A DNA stretch of 64,000 bases. Origin: Avoscillospira sp045652125 (GTDB taxonomy: Bacteria > Bacillota > Clostridia > Oscillospirales > Oscillospiraceae). Positions 52,576 to 61,240 of this stretch are shown piece by piece (the first letter of the stretch is position 1; the number at the start of each line of letters is the position of its first letter). The position numbers and the translations under genes were made by a program. The stretch covers positions 23,760 to 87,759 of the forward strand of contig JAZRTT010000016.1 in assembly GCA_045652125.1 (NCBI GenBank). The letters are read 5' to 3'. The notes below the pieces were generated by a model. It was not told the origin of the DNA and ran no database searches. It was given only the letters and a program-made list of their open reading frames with translations.

Positions 52576-52764
52576 GATGATATCCTCCACGGATCAGATG
52601 GTAACAGGATACGCCCTTCCGACCGGAAAGTCAAGGGCTGAACGGTTATTTGCGTGGGAACTATTTCTTAAGAGAAAGAAGCGGTTTTTGCGAATTCTTC
52701 TATTGCAATTATGGGTAGAAATTGCTAAAATATGAGGATAACAAGAGAATGGAGAAGTCTGATC

Positions 52765-55700
52765 GTGTATCTGAAAGCACTGGAGATTCAAGGTTTTAAA
52801 TCTTTTGCCGACAAGACCGTTCTGCATTTTGGTGATGATATCACCGCCATCGTCGGCCCCAACGGAAGCGGCAAATCGAATATTTCCGATGCCATTAGCT
52901 GGGTTATGGGCGAAATGAGTACCAAGGCCCTCCGCGGAGGAAAGATGGAAGATGTGATTTTCGGCGGAACCCAGAAGCGCGGTCCCCAGGGATTTGCCGA
53001 GGCCTCTTTGATTTTAGACAATTCCGACGGTGCGCTGCCCATTGAAACGCCGGAGGTGACGGTGACCCGCCGTTATTATCGGTCCGGTGAAAGTGAATAC
53101 TATATCAACCGCCAGTCCGCCAGACTCCGCGATATCAACGAGATGTTTATGGATACGGGTCTGGGCAAGGAAGGCTATTCCAATATCGGGCAGGGTCGTA
53201 TTGACGAGATTCTGGCGCTGAAAAGCACTGATCGGAGGGAAGTCTTTGAGGAGGCTGCCGGTATCTCCAAATACCGCCATCGCAAGGAGGAAACGGAACG
53301 GCGGTTGGCTGCGACCGAAGGGAATCTTCTGCGAATCAACGATAAGATAGCGGAGCTGGAGGGTCAGGTAGAGCCTCTGCGTCAGCAGTCAGAAAAGGCG
53401 AAAAAATATCTGGAATTCCGGGAAGAACTGAAAGGGCAGGAAGTTGCCCTTTGGCTGGAAAATCTGGGGAAACTGGCAGAATCTCTGAAAAAAGCGGAGA
53501 CAGACTATGCCTCTGCCGCATTTATTCTGGAGCAGGAGCACAGCGAGCTGACCCGGCTCTATCAGGTGTCTGATCAGTTGGCATTGCAGTTGAATCAAAA
53601 GGATCTGGAGCTGGAGCGTCATCGTGAGCAGATCGCACAGGTGGAAAGTGACGCCGCAGCGCAAAACAGTGAAGCTGCCGTTCTTCGGGCCGGTGTGGAA
53701 AATGCCCGTCAGAACATTGCCCGGGTAAAGCAGGAATTGGCAGAGCAGAATGACCGCAGCGGCGGTATTGCCGATCAGATCGCATCTCAGCAGGACAGGA
53801 TTCGCCAGATCGGGGAAAGCATTGCACAGGTACAAGCCGATCTGGAAGATGCCATGTCCCAGAGTCAGGCATTGAACCGTGATGTGGATGACAGTGAGCG
53901 GAAAGTTCTGGGATTGCGGGCACAGCAGGCGCTTTTACAGACGGAGACCGCCAAAAAACGGGCAGACATTGCCTCTTTGACGGCGTCCATGGAAGAGATC
54001 ACGCAGCGGAAGCAGACGGTGCAGGCCGATTTGGACGCTGCTGCTGCCAGACAGGAAGAACTGCTGGCACAGGCAAAAACCTATGAAAAAGCCCTAGAGG
54101 AAGCCGGAGAAACAGTTACTTCCTGCCGGAATTCTATTGCAGGCTATGCCCTGCGGCAGAAATCCAGAATAGAGCGGCGGGATGCCCTGCAGAAAACGGT
54201 GGACAGCCTGAAGATCGAACTGCAGACCGCCCGATCCAGAAGCAAAATGCTGCGGGAAATGCAGCAGAATCACGAAGGTGCGCCCAAAGCGGTTCGTCTG
54301 GTGATGCAGGAAAGCAAAGGAAATACCCTTGGAAAAATCTATGGTCCCGTATCCTCTCTGATTCGGACGGAAGATGATTATACCATCGCGGTGGAAACTG
54401 CATTGGGCGGTGCCCTGCAGAATGTAGTGGTCGCTACCCGGGAAGACGGCAAGCGTGTTCTGGACTTTTTGAAGCGCTGCAATGGCGGCCGCGTTACCTG
54501 CGAACCGTTGGATGCCAAGCAGGGCAGGACTCTGCAGGAAAAAGGTCTGGACAAGTGCTCCGGTTATGTAGGTCTGGCCTCTGAATTGGTGAGATATGAT
54601 CCTGCGTTCCGGGGATTGATGGAATACCTGCTGGGCCGTACGGTGATCGCCGACACGCTCAATCATGCTGTTGCCATGTCCCGGCAGTACAGCAGCAGGT
54701 TCAAGATCGTCACGCTGGATGGACAAGTGATGAACACCGGAGGCTCTATGACCGGAGGCTCTGTATCTCAAAGCGCCGGTATTCTCACCAGGGCCAATGA
54801 GCTGGCAAGATTGGAAGAACAAGAAGAGAAGCTCAGTACCCGGCTGCGGGAACAGGAGAGCCAGTTGGCAGAAGCCGTCCGGTCGGCCGCTCAGGTGGAA
54901 TTTGAATTGACTGCCCTGCAGGGGCAGCTTCGTCAGGCGGAGGACGATGTTCTCCGCGCAGAAGGACAGGCGCACCAGGCCAATGCATTGGTGGAGGCCA
55001 TTGCGGAAAACATCAGCTCCTATGAACGGGAATTGTCTGTCATTGCCGGCAGAAGCGGCGGCGACGAAAGCCGGCTTCGGCTGCTTCAGGAGGAAGCGGA
55101 AAAAACCGAGAAACAGACGGCGGAGCTGGAAAAAGAGCTGGAAGCCCTGACGCAGGGACAGTATGCCCTGTCACAGCAGGCTGCCCAATGGAATGACCGC
55201 ATTACACAGCTTCGGATGGATGCTGCGGCACAGGACGCCGAGCGTATCACCGCCATGGAAAGTGTTCACCGGATGGAATCGTTGGCACAGGCTATGGCGG
55301 GAGACCGCGGGCAGAAAGAACAGCTCATTGCCTCTTATGAAGCCGAGATCAGACAATTGGAAGAAAACCTGTCACAGTCTGCCGAAAAAGAGCAGGAACT
55401 GGAGCAAGCGCTCATCCGGGCAAGGGAAGTGCTGCAAGAGCAGCTTCGGGAGCGTGCGGACATGGAAGCCAGACGCACCAGAACCGACAAGCAGGCACAG
55501 GAGAAGAACAAGGATATTCTGGATATGGAGCGGGAGGCCGCCCGCCTGGAACAGAAAAAGAACACAGCACAGCTGGAAGAAAAGCAGATCGTGGATAAGC
55601 TGTGGGACAGCTATGAGCTCACACCCTCTACGGCAGCTCCTTTTGCCGCCGCGATCGAAAACGTGTCGGCAGCCGGCAGAAAAATTTCCGAATTGAAGCG

Positions 55701-56337
55701 AAAGATTTCTTCGCTTGGTACGCCAAATCTGGGCGCTATTGAGGAATTTGAACGGGTCAACGAGCGGTATGAGTATCTCTCCGGTCAGCGGGATGATGTG
55801 CTTTATTCCAAAAAGGAACTGGAGGCCATTATCCGGACCATTACAGGGGAAATGACGGAGATTTTCGTCCGGGAGTTTGGAAAGATCAACGAGTATTTCG
55901 GCAAGACCTTCACAGAAATGTTCGGCGGCGGCAAGGGAGAGCTTGTGCTGGAAAACCCGGAAGAGCCTCTGACCTGCGGCATTGAGATCAGATGCCAGCC
56001 ACCCGGCAAACAACTGAAAACCATTACCTTGCTGTCCGGTGGTGAAAAGGCGTTTGTGGCAATTGCTCTGTATTTTGCCATTTTGAAAGTGCGCCCGACA
56101 CCCTTCTGCCTGCTGGATGAGATCGATGCGGCGCTGGACGACCGGAATGTGGAGCGGTTTTCGTCCTATCTGCGTACACTTTGCGAGAAAACTCAGTTTA
56201 TCGTGATCACCCACCGCCGCGGCACTATGGAAGCATCCGATGTGCTGTACGGCGTTACCATGCAGGAGCAGGGCGTGTCCAAGATCCTCCATCTGGATTT
56301 GAATCAGTTGGTGCAGGAATTGGGGATTGCCAATTAA
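52765..56337 (+). CDS. smc: Chromosome segregation protein SMC
   Basis: A 1190-residue condensin ATPase. The N-terminal Walker A is GPNGSGKSN, then about 330 residues of coiled coil (residues 165-500), the hinge (about 515-670, with VETALGGALQNVVV and GGSMTGGSV), a second coiled coil, and the C-terminal signature LLSGGEKAF and Walker B CLLDEIDAALDD. The start is GTG at 52765; GGAGAAG precedes it and the conserved YLKALEIQGFKSF begins there. It forms a complex with ScpAB and is followed by ftsY after 14 bp, the order common in Firmicutes. Confidence 0.97.
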   Translation: MYLKALEIQGFKSFADKTVLHFGDDITAIVGPNGSGKSNISDAISWVMGEMSTKALRGGKMEDVIFGGTQKRGPQGFAEASLILDNSDGALPIETPEVTVTRRYYRSGESEYYINRQSARLRDINEMFMDTGLGKEGYSNIGQGRIDEILALKSTDRREVFEEAAGISKYRHRKEETERRLAATEGNLLRINDKIAELEGQVEPLRQQSEKAKKYLEFREELKGQEVALWLENLGKLAESLKKAETDYASAAFILEQEHSELTRLYQVSDQLALQLNQKDLELERHREQIAQVESDAAAQNSEAAVLRAGVENARQNIARVKQELAEQNDRSGGIADQIASQQDRIRQIGESIAQVQADLEDAMSQSQALNRDVDDSERKVLGLRAQQALLQTETAKKRADIASLTASMEEITQRKQTVQADLDAAAARQEELLAQAKTYEKALEEAGETVTSCRNSIAGYALRQKSRIERRDALQKTVDSLKIELQTARSRSKMLREMQQNHEGAPKAVRLVMQESKGNTLGKIYGPVSSLIRTEDDYTIAVETALGGALQNVVVATREDGKRVLDFLKRCNGGRVTCEPLDAKQGRTLQEKGLDKCSGYVGLASELVRYDPAFRGLMEYLLGRTVIADTLNHAVAMSRQYSSRFKIVTLDGQVMNTGGSMTGGSVSQSAGILTRANELARLEEQEEKLSTRLREQESQLAEAVRSAAQVEFELTALQGQLRQAEDDVLRAEGQAHQANALVEAIAENISSYERELSVIAGRSGGDESRLRLLQEEAEKTEKQTAELEKELEALTQGQYALSQQAAQWNDRITQLRMDAAAQDAERITAMESVHRMESLAQAMAGDRGQKEQLIASYEAEIRQLEENLSQSAEKEQELEQALIRAREVLQEQLRERADMEARRTRTDKQAQEKNKDILDMEREAARLEQKKNTAQLEEKQIVDKLWDSYELTPSTAAPFAAAIENVSAAGRKISELKRKISSLGTPNLGAIEEFERVNERYEYLSGQRDDVLYSKKELEAIIRTITGEMTEIFVREFGKINEYFGKTFTEMFGGGKGELVLENPEEPLTCGIEIRCQPPGKQLKTITLLSGGEKAFVAIALYFAILKVRPTPFCLLDEIDAALDDRNVERFSSYLRTLCEKTQFIVITHRRGTMEASDVLYGVTMQEQGVSKILHLDLNQLVQELGIAN

Positions 56338-56351
56338 GAAAGGAACCAAGT

Positions 56352-57245
56352 ATGGGATTTTTTGACAGGATCAAAAAAGGTCTTAGTAAGACGGCCTCCA
56401 ATATCGGTCAGGTCTTTTCCGGTTTTACGGAGATCAATGACGATTTCTACGACGAACTGGAAGAAAGCCTCATTCTGGCGGATCTGGGTGTGGATACCAC
56501 AGAAACTGCCATGACCGCGCTGAGGGAAACCGTCAAGGCTGAAAAGCTCAAGTCCACGGAAGAAGCCAGAGCCGCCTTGCGGACGGTATTGGCAAAGATG
56601 GTGGATGTGGGCAGTGCCAAACTGAATCTGTCTGCCAAACCCTCGGTGGTGTTGGTCATCGGTGTTAACGGTGTGGGAAAGACCACCACCATCGGCAAGG
56701 TGGCCCATCAATTAAAGCAAGAGGGAAAGAAGGTACTGCTATGCGCCGCGGATACCTTCCGTGCGGCTGCTGCCGATCAGTTGGAGATCTGGGCCGGTCG
56801 TGCAGGCGTGGATATCATTCGGCAGAATGAAGGGGCAGACCCGGCTGCTGTGGTGTATGATGCGATCGCTGCAGCAAAGGCCAGAGCTGTGGATGTGATT
56901 CTCTGCGATACGGCAGGGCGCCTCCACAACAAACAGAATTTGATGAATGAATTGGGAAAAATCAGCCGTATTCTGGAGCGGGAGCTGCCCAATGCCGCCA
57001 GAGAAGTGCTTTTGGTTCTGGACGGTACGACCGGTCAAAACGGACTGGTGCAGGCACGGCAGTTCAAGGAGATCGCAGGCGTGACCGGCATGGTCATGAC
57101 CAAGCTGGACGGTACGGCCAAGGGCGGAATCGTGGTGGCTGTGGCTCATGAATTGCAGATTCCCGTGAAATATATCGGCGTGGGTGAACAGATGGATGAT
57201 CTCATGCCGTTTGATGCAGAGGCATTTGCGGAGGCGTTGGTATGA
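56352..57245 (+). CDS. ftsY: Signal recognition particle receptor FtsY
   Basis: A 297-residue SRP GTPase with a short N-domain (no acidic A-domain) and a G-domain with G1 GVNGVGKTTTIGK, the insertion box with ADTFRAAAADQL, G3 DTAGRLHNK, G4 TKLDGTAKGG and the closing GVGEQMDDLMPF. It docks SRP-ribosome complexes at the membrane for co-translational export. GAAAGGAAC precedes the ATG at 56352. It overlaps rdgB by 4 bp. Confidence 0.97.
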   Translation: MGFFDRIKKGLSKTASNIGQVFSGFTEINDDFYDELEESLILADLGVDTTETAMTALRETVKAEKLKSTEEARAALRTVLAKMVDVGSAKLNLSAKPSVVLVIGVNGVGKTTTIGKVAHQLKQEGKKVLLCAADTFRAAAADQLEIWAGRAGVDIIRQNEGADPAAVVYDAIAAAKARAVDVILCDTAGRLHNKQNLMNELGKISRILERELPNAAREVLLVLDGTTGQNGLVQARQFKEIAGVTGMVMTKLDGTAKGGIVVAVAHELQIPVKYIGVGEQMDDLMPFDAEAFAEALV

Positions 57246-57835
57246 GATTGGTATTAGCCAGCAAGAATCAGCACAAACTGCTAGAAATGCAGACCATTTT
57301 GAGTCAGCTTGGACTGGAAGTGGTGCTGGAGAGTGAAGTCGGTGTGGATGTGGATGTGGAAGAGACCGGTATCACCTTTGCAGAAAATGCGCTTCTGAAA
57401 GCGAAAGCTGTTATGGAAGCCAGCGGCTTGGCCGCCATTGCCGATGATTCCGGCCTTGTGGTGGATGCTCTGAACGGGGAACCCGGCGTTTACTCTGCAC
57501 GATATGGCGGAAAAGGTTCCGACCCTGAGCGGACGGCCTTCTTGCTGGAAAACATGAAGGATATTCCGGAAGGAAAACGGACGGCACGATTCGTCAGTGC
57601 CATTGCCTGCGCCCTTCCGGATGGCAGAGTCGTTACGGCAGAGGGTGTCTGCGAAGGAACGATTTTATTTGAAACAAGAGGAAACAACGGTTTTGGGTAT
57701 GACCCTGTATTTTATGTGCCGCAGTTGGGAAAGACCTTTGCCGAAGCCGACGGCGCTGAGAAAAACAGCATTTCTCACCGTGGAAATGCGCTGCAGAACT
57801 TTTTGAATGCATGGAAGGAGGCCGGCCTATGCTGA
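57242..57835 (+). CDS. rdgB: XTP/dITP pyrophosphatase (RdgB/HAM1)
   Basis: A 197-residue house-cleaning enzyme that hydrolyses ITP, dITP and XTP. Motifs are LASKNQHKLLEMQ at the N-terminus, TFAENALLKAKA, ADDSGLVVDALNG, GVYSARYGG and the GNNGFGYDPVF segment. It overlaps ftsY by 4 bp and yhbY by 7 bp, so expression is coupled within the smc run. Confidence 0.96.
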   Translation: MRLVLASKNQHKLLEMQTILSQLGLEVVLESEVGVDVDVEETGITFAENALLKAKAVMEASGLAAIADDSGLVVDALNGEPGVYSARYGGKGSDPERTAFLLENMKDIPEGKRTARFVSAIACALPDGRVVTAEGVCEGTILFETRGNNGFGYDPVFYVPQLGKTFAEADGAEKNSISHRGNALQNFLNAWKEAGLC

Positions 57836-58284
57836 CCAGTAAACAGAGAGCGGAATACCGTGCACAGGCCAACGGCCTGGATGTCACCCTGATGGTGGGA
57901 AAAGGCGGCGTATCCGATCAGATCATAATGGAAGCGGAGAAACTGCTGGAAGCAAAAGAATTGGTAAAAGGCCGTGTGCTGGAAACGGCTGTGATGACAG
58001 CCCGGGAGGCAAGTGATGCCATTTGCGAGGCGACGGGTGCAGACGGGATCTCCACGGCAGGTGGCACGTTTGTGATCTGGCGGAAGTCCCTGAAACTGGA
58101 GGCCGAGAAAAAAGCGAAGGAAAAGGCAACTGTAACGGTAAAGAAAAAAGTCAATCCTGTCCGTGCCGGCCGTCAGCGGAGAAAGGCACAAGCGAAGGCT
58201 GAGCGAGAACGCAAGGCTCAGTATTTTCACGATGAGGCGGTCAAGGCTGCCATTGAACGGAGAAAGCAGTTTTATCAGGATTAA
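57829..58284 (+). CDS. yhbY: CRM-domain RNA-binding protein YhbY with basic C-terminal tail
   Basis: A 151-residue protein. Residues 1-95 form the CRS1/YhbY (CRM) domain: LTSKQRAEYRAQANGLDVTL, VGKGGVSDQII and GGTFVIWRKS. The last 55 residues are a Lys/Arg/Ala-rich helix that ordinary YhbY proteins (about 95 residues) lack. It associates with pre-50S ribosomes in other bacteria. ATG at 57829 follows GGAGG and lies in rdgB. It stands before nadD, as yqeI does in Bacillus. Confidence 0.92.
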   Translation: MLTSKQRAEYRAQANGLDVTLMVGKGGVSDQIIMEAEKLLEAKELVKGRVLETAVMTAREASDAICEATGADGISTAGGTFVIWRKSLKLEAEKKAKEKATVTVKKKVNPVRAGRQRRKAQAKAERERKAQYFHDEAVKAAIERRKQFYQD

Positions 58285-58314
58285 AGAAACCGAAAGCAGG
58301 CAGGAGGGACGGTT

Positions 58315-59505
58315 ATGGCAAAGATCGGTATTTACGGCGGCAGCTTCAACCCGCCTCATTTGGGACATTTGCAGGCTGCCCGGGCGTTTGTGGAAAAACT
58401 GGAATTGGACTGCCTGCTGTTGGTTCCTGCTGCCATGCCGCCGCATAAGACCCTCCCCCTTTACAGTCCCGATGCCAAGACCCGGCTGGAAATGACCCGG
58501 CTGGCCACGGCAGATATGCCCTTTGTCAAAATAGAGGATATGGAGCTTCAGCGGCAGGGTGCCAGCTATACCGTCGATACGTTGGAGGAACTGAAAAAAC
58601 GTTATCCTCACGATGAACTGTATCTTTGCATGGGAACGGATATGCTCCGCTCCTTTGATGGGTGGTACGAACCCCAGAGAATCGCCCGGCAGGCCACCAT
58701 TGTCATGGCCCACCGGGAACAGGCAAATAAGGACGAGCTGCAGGCTCTGGCAGACAGGTTTGAAAGTACCTACGGCCGGCCCCCCGTGCTTTTGTCCAAT
58801 GACATTCTGCCCATGAGCTCCACCCAGATTCGGCGGCTTTTGATTTTGGGCGGTGCAGAGGATTATCTGCCTCCGGCTGTTTTTTCTTTCATTCAGGAAA
58901 AGGGGCTTTACGGCACAAAGCGGAACCGGCGGGGACTGCCCTTTGCAGAGCTGAAAGCAGAATCCCTGGCCCTCCACAAGCAGGGGCGGGTCAATCATGT
59001 GATCGGCTGCAGCGAGACTGCCCGGCGACTGGCCCTGATTCATGGGGCAGATCCTCAGGATGCGGAGCGGGCCGGAATTCTTCATGACATTACCAAGGCG
59101 CTGGACGGAGACGATCAGTTGCGCTTATGCGACAAGTATGGTATAATCATCGACACCTTTGACCGGGCCCATCCCAAGATTCTCCACGCTGCCACAGGTG
59201 CGTTTGTGGCAAAGCATATTTTTGGAGAAAATGACGCCGTCTGTCAGGCTATCCGGTGGCATACCTCCGGCAAGGCAGCTATGACCACATTGGAAAAAAT
59301 CATTTACGTGGCAGATTACATGGAACCCAACCGGGCATTCCCCGGTGTGGAGAAAATGCGGGAACTGGCGGAAACGGATCTGGATGCTGCTTTGTATATG
59401 GGGCTTCAGATGGCCCGGGAGCATCTGGCCCGGCAGGGCGCGGAAATGTGCCGCCATTCCATAGAAGCTATGGCGTACTTAGAAAACAGAAAGGAACGTG
59501 CATAG
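58315..59505 (+). CDS. nadD: NadD-YqeK fusion: nicotinate-nucleotide adenylyltransferase plus HD-domain Ap4A hydrolase
   Basis: A 396-residue fusion. Residues 1-198 are NadD, with the nucleotidyltransferase motif GGSFNPPHLGHL and the ISSTXIR-type site SSTQIRRLL. Residues 205-390 are YqeK, an HD hydrolase with HDITKALDGDDQ, IRWHTSGKAAM and IYVADYMEPNR. NadD makes NaAD for NAD; YqeK-type proteins split diadenosine tetraphosphate. In Bacillus these are separate adjacent genes. A clean reading frame through the junction (about residues 198-205) supports a true fusion. AGGAGGG precedes the ATG. Confidence 0.96.
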   Translation: MAKIGIYGGSFNPPHLGHLQAARAFVEKLELDCLLLVPAAMPPHKTLPLYSPDAKTRLEMTRLATADMPFVKIEDMELQRQGASYTVDTLEELKKRYPHDELYLCMGTDMLRSFDGWYEPQRIARQATIVMAHREQANKDELQALADRFESTYGRPPVLLSNDILPMSSTQIRRLLILGGAEDYLPPAVFSFIQEKGLYGTKRNRRGLPFAELKAESLALHKQGRVNHVIGCSETARRLALIHGADPQDAERAGILHDITKALDGDDQLRLCDKYGIIIDTFDRAHPKILHAATGAFVAKHIFGENDAVCQAIRWHTSGKAAMTTLEKIIYVADYMEPNRAFPGVEKMRELAETDLDAALYMGLQMAREHLARQGAEMCRHSIEAMAYLENRKERA

Positions 59506-60850
59506 AAGCGTGAAGCTATTTGGCAGCAGACGGCGTGCGGCCCGACTGCAAAAGGGCTCCGGGAAACTTACCGGTGTCCAGAAGGGCATGATACTGCTGA
59601 TCGTCGGCGTTTTGGTGCTGGCGGTGACTTTGTTCGCTGTGTATAAAGATTTTGTCAAACCCATGGATCGGGATCGATCCACAGAGGAAAAACCCCATGC
59701 AGAGCATACCTTCCAGCCGCCTACGGTGACTCAGACCCAGACCAAGGTGGATGAACAGACCGGTGAGACCATCGAGGTTCAGACGGAAGTGCCTGCCAGC
59801 CACAAGGAAGGGTTTTACAACATTCTGGTGGTGGGCACCGATGACGATGGGACCCGGACCGATACCATCATGATCGCCCGGCTGAATGTGAAGGACCATA
59901 CAGTGGCTCTTTTGAGTATCCCCAGAGATACCATGATAGAAAGCATGATGCCTGTTCCCAAAATCAACGGTGCTTACAGCTATGTGGGCAAGGGTGAAAA
60001 GGGGATGGATAACCTGAAATCCCATCTGGCGACCCTTTTGGGTTTCGAGGTGGACGGCTATGCACTGGTGAACCTGAAGGCTTTTGTAGAACTGGTGGAT
60101 CTGGTGGGTGGTGTGGAATTTGATGTACCCATGCGGATGTATTATTCCGACCCCGCACAGGATCTTCAGATCGACCTTCAGCCGGGACGCCAGAAGCTCG
60201 ATGGCCAAAAAGCCATGCAGTTGGTGCGATTCCGTAAGGGCTATGCCACCCAGGACATTCAGCGGACGGAGGTCCAGCAGAAATTTTTGGAAGCGCTGGC
60301 CAAACAATGTCTGAAAGTGACCAATCTGGGAAAAATCGGAGAAATGTCCGATATTTTCATGGAACACGTTACCACAGATCTGACCATCGGAAATATCGCC
60401 TACTTCGGGCAGGAACTGCTGAAGTGCGATTTTGATCATATGTACACCTATACGCTGGAAGGGGAAGGGGTGTATGTAGATGGCGTGTCCTACTACGCCA
60501 TTTATCTGGAAAACACGCTGGACGTGGTAAACCGGTATTTTAACCCCTATGAAACGGAAATAACAGCCGACCATGTGACCATTCTGACTCCCGGCTATGT
60601 TCGATACCTGCAGCAGCAGAAGCAGGAAGCGCAGGCGGAGGAAGAACCGGAAGAAGAGCCGGAGGAATTGCCGCAAGACCCCATGTATGACTGGGAGGAA
60701 CTGCCGGCGGACGAGTGGATAGAAGGGGAGGACCCGGCAGAAATGCCGCCTTCCGTTTATGACTGGCAGAGCCCCCCGGAAGAGGAAATGCTGCCCGACT
60801 GGGACGAGTATGAATTTGTTCCGATAGATGGTATGGAAAACGAACCTTGA
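59498..60850 (+). CDS. LytR-CpsA-Psr family wall-polymer transferase
   Basis: A 450-residue membrane-anchored enzyme. A short basic cytoplasmic part and a TM helix (ILLIVGVLVLAVTLFAVY) precede the LCP domain with the Arg/Asp motifs RTDTIMIARLN, SIPRDTMI, LVGGVEFDVP and VRFRKG. The C-terminal 80 residues are very acidic and proline-rich (EEEPEEEPEELPQD). LCP proteins attach teichoic acids or polysaccharides to peptidoglycan. The GTG at 59498 overlaps the nadD stop; the ribosome site AAAGGA is close, so a GTG at 59510 is possible. It sits between nadD and rsfS. Confidence 0.9.
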   Translation: MHRSVKLFGSRRRAARLQKGSGKLTGVQKGMILLIVGVLVLAVTLFAVYKDFVKPMDRDRSTEEKPHAEHTFQPPTVTQTQTKVDEQTGETIEVQTEVPASHKEGFYNILVVGTDDDGTRTDTIMIARLNVKDHTVALLSIPRDTMIESMMPVPKINGAYSYVGKGEKGMDNLKSHLATLLGFEVDGYALVNLKAFVELVDLVGGVEFDVPMRMYYSDPAQDLQIDLQPGRQKLDGQKAMQLVRFRKGYATQDIQRTEVQQKFLEALAKQCLKVTNLGKIGEMSDIFMEHVTTDLTIGNIAYFGQELLKCDFDHMYTYTLEGEGVYVDGVSYYAIYLENTLDVVNRYFNPYETEITADHVTILTPGYVRYLQQQKQEAQAEEEPEEEPEELPQDPMYDWEELPADEWIEGEDPAEMPPSVYDWQSPPEEEMLPDWDEYEFVPIDGMENEP

Positions 60851-60866
60851 GAAAGAAGGAAAGAAT

Positions 60867-61220
60867 ATGTTGAAGCCCAATGAAGTAGCCGCTCTGGCGG
60901 CAAAAGCCATGGACGACAAAAAAGGTGTTGACATCACCCTTTTGGAGATCACCGATGTCACCACGCTGGCCAATCATTTTCTGATCTGCACCGGTACGTC
61001 CAATACCCATGTCAAGAGCCTGTGCGATGCTGTGGAGGAGGCGCTGGACAATGCCGGTGAGCCTGTCCTGCGTCGGGAAGGCCACCGCAGCGGCACATGG
61101 GTGCTGCTGGATTACGGTTGTCTGGTGGTCCATGTGTTTACCGAAGAAACAAGGCAGTTTTACGATCTGGAACGGCTTTGGAGCGACGCAAAACGGGTCA
61201 GTCTGGAAAGCATTATCTAA
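60867..61220 (+). CDS. rsfS: Ribosomal silencing factor RsfS
   Basis: A 117-residue factor that binds ribosomal protein uL14 and blocks subunit joining under starvation. The pattern [25 protein letters not shown] core (positions about 22-45), then [13 protein letters not shown] and [19 protein letters not shown] is typical. ATG at 60867 follows GAAGGAAAG. It stands 20 bp before leuS, as in many Firmicutes. Confidence 0.96.
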   Translation: MLKPNEVAALAAKAMDDKKGVDITLLEITDVTTLANHFLICTGTSNTHVKSLCDAVEEALDNAGEPVLRREGHRSGTWVLLDYGCLVVHVFTEETRQFYDLERLWSDAKRVSLESII

Positions 61221-61240
61221 AAATAAAAGGTGAGAGAAAA

